From Pseudomonadota bacterium (GTDB lineage: Bacteria; Pseudomonadota; Gammaproteobacteria; Burkholderiales; Burkholderiaceae_B), in NCBI GenBank assembly GCA_023386765.1, contig JAEWJD010000326.1:1-7194 (forward strand): 7,194 nucleotides of DNA, written 5' to 3'. Of this stretch, positions 6,628 to 7,194 are shown piece after piece (position 1 is the first letter of the stretch; each line of letters opens with the position of its first letter). Position numbers and translations under genes: made by a program. The notes below the pieces were generated by a model. That model worked only from the letters and a program-made list of their open reading frames with translations, made no database searches and was not told where the DNA came from.

Positions 6628-7194
6628 ATGAATATCCTGATCACTGGCGGCGCCGGCTTTATCGGTTCGGCCCTGGTGCGCCACCTCATCCGCGACACCT
6701 CGCATCGCGTGGTCAACGTCGACAAACTGACCTACGCCGGCAACCTGGCTTCCCTGGCCGAATGTGCCGCGGATCCGCGCCATGTCCTGGAACCGATCGA
6801 TATCTGCGATGCCGCCGCTTTGCAGGACGTTTTCGCACGCCACCGCCCTGACGCGGTCATCCACCTGGCGGCCGAGTCGCATGTGGATCGCTCGATCGAC
6901 AACCCGCAGGCCTTCATTCAGACCAATCTGGTCGGCAGCTATACCGTGCTGGAAACCGCGCGCGCCTATTGGGCCGCATTGCCGCAGCAGGCCCAGGCGG
7001 CTTTCCGCCTGTTGCAGGTCTCGACCGACGAGGTGTTCGGCGACCTGGGCGAGCAGCCCGGGTGTTTCCACGAAACCAGCCCCTACGCGCCCAGTTCGCC
7101 ATACGCCGCCAGCAAGGCCGGCGCCGATCATCTGGCGCGCGCCTGGCATCGCACCTATGGCCTGCCGGTCTTGCTCAGCCATGCGGGCAACAAC
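6628..7194 (+). CDS. rfbB: dTDP-glucose 4,6-dehydratase, N-terminal part (cut by window end)
   Basis: The first 189 residues of a protein usually near 350 are present; the frame is open to the window end. The enzyme converts dTDP-glucose to dTDP-4-keto-6-deoxyglucose, the second step toward dTDP-rhamnose and related deoxysugars, in the cytosol. Visible signatures are the NAD-binding GGAGFIG (7-13), D32 in VVNVDKLTYAGNL, HLAAESHVDRSI, the catalytic T133-D134-E135 in STDEVFGDLG, and Y159-x3-K163 in SPYAASKAGADHLARAW. Similarity to E. coli RfbB/RmlB runs along the whole visible length. The last residues read SHAGNN where typical RmlB has TNCSNN; the final Asn pair, part of the sugar-nucleotide site, is kept. 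ATG 6628 places the Rossmann motif at the very N-terminus and is the only sensible start, although no strong ribosome site precedes it. Other rml genes would be expected to the right. Confidence 0.95.
   Translation, partial: MNILITGGAGFIGSALVRHLIRDTSHRVVNVDKLTYAGNLASLAECAADPRHVLEPIDICDAAALQDVFARHRPDAVIHLAAESHVDRSIDNPQAFIQTNLVGSYTVLETARAYWAALPQQAQAAFRLLQVSTDEVFGDLGEQPGCFHETSPYAPSSPYAASKAGADHLARAWHRTYGLPVLLSHAGNN

Noticed and set aside
6441..6725. N-terminal extension of the ligase-like protein to ATG 6725
   Set aside because: The extra 95 residues are Pro/Arg-rich, cross both promoters and overlap the start of rfbB.
5031..6851. Long plus-strand open frame (606 codons) opposite the ligase-like gene
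   Set aside because: It is rich in Gly, Gln, Arg and Ala without domain structure, opposite a convincing membrane protein, and it runs into rfbB in another frame.
6280..7182. Minus-strand open frame opposite rfbB
   Set aside because: The plus-strand protein is a clear RfbB match over the whole stretch, so this is a shadow frame.

Overview
This is a GC-rich window holding seven protein genes (six complete, one cut by the right edge), with no RNA genes, insertion sequences or CRISPR arrays that I can see. The protein sequences and the dense gene packing point to a beta-proteobacterium, most likely of the Bordetella/Achromobacter group. That placement is inference from general resemblance and not from a marker gene.

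Left part (1-2153, plus strand): the window opens with an uninterrupted run of 26 C (9-34). All three forward frames stay open from the window edge across this run, so it may lie in the 3' end of an upstream gene or in a leader. Next come an endonuclease/exonuclease/phosphatase-fold protein (YbhP-like) and a cardiolipin synthase of the ClsB type, overlapping by 4 bp. This is the same pairing as ybhP-clsB(ybhO) of E. coli, but the third partner, ybhN, does not follow.

Middle part (2147-5051, minus strand): in transcription order these are a CoxG-like SRPBCC protein with a C-terminal membrane anchor, a DHA2-type major facilitator exporter and an EamA/DMT-family transporter. The gaps are 30 bp and 1 bp, so they probably form one transcription unit. 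A plausible sigma70 promoter (GTGACA, 17 bp, CACAAT) sits about 110 bp upstream of the first gene. The last gene converges on clsB, and the two coding regions overlap by 7 bp with no room for a conventional terminator.

Right part (5190-7194): an O-antigen ligase/polymerase-like membrane protein (minus) and dTDP-glucose 4,6-dehydratase RfbB/RmlB (plus, truncated by the window end) diverge from a 187-bp region. Each side has a good -10 box (TATAAT; TACAAT), but the -35 positions are occupied by GC-only inverted repeats. Together they suggest the edge of a surface-polysaccharide locus: RfbB makes the dTDP-4-keto-6-deoxyglucose precursor of rhamnose and related sugars, and the membrane protein would join or polymerise the glycan in the periplasm.

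I found no clear evidence for a new multi-gene system. The observation most worth following is the 26-C tract, which is long enough to be a slippage (phase-variation) site.
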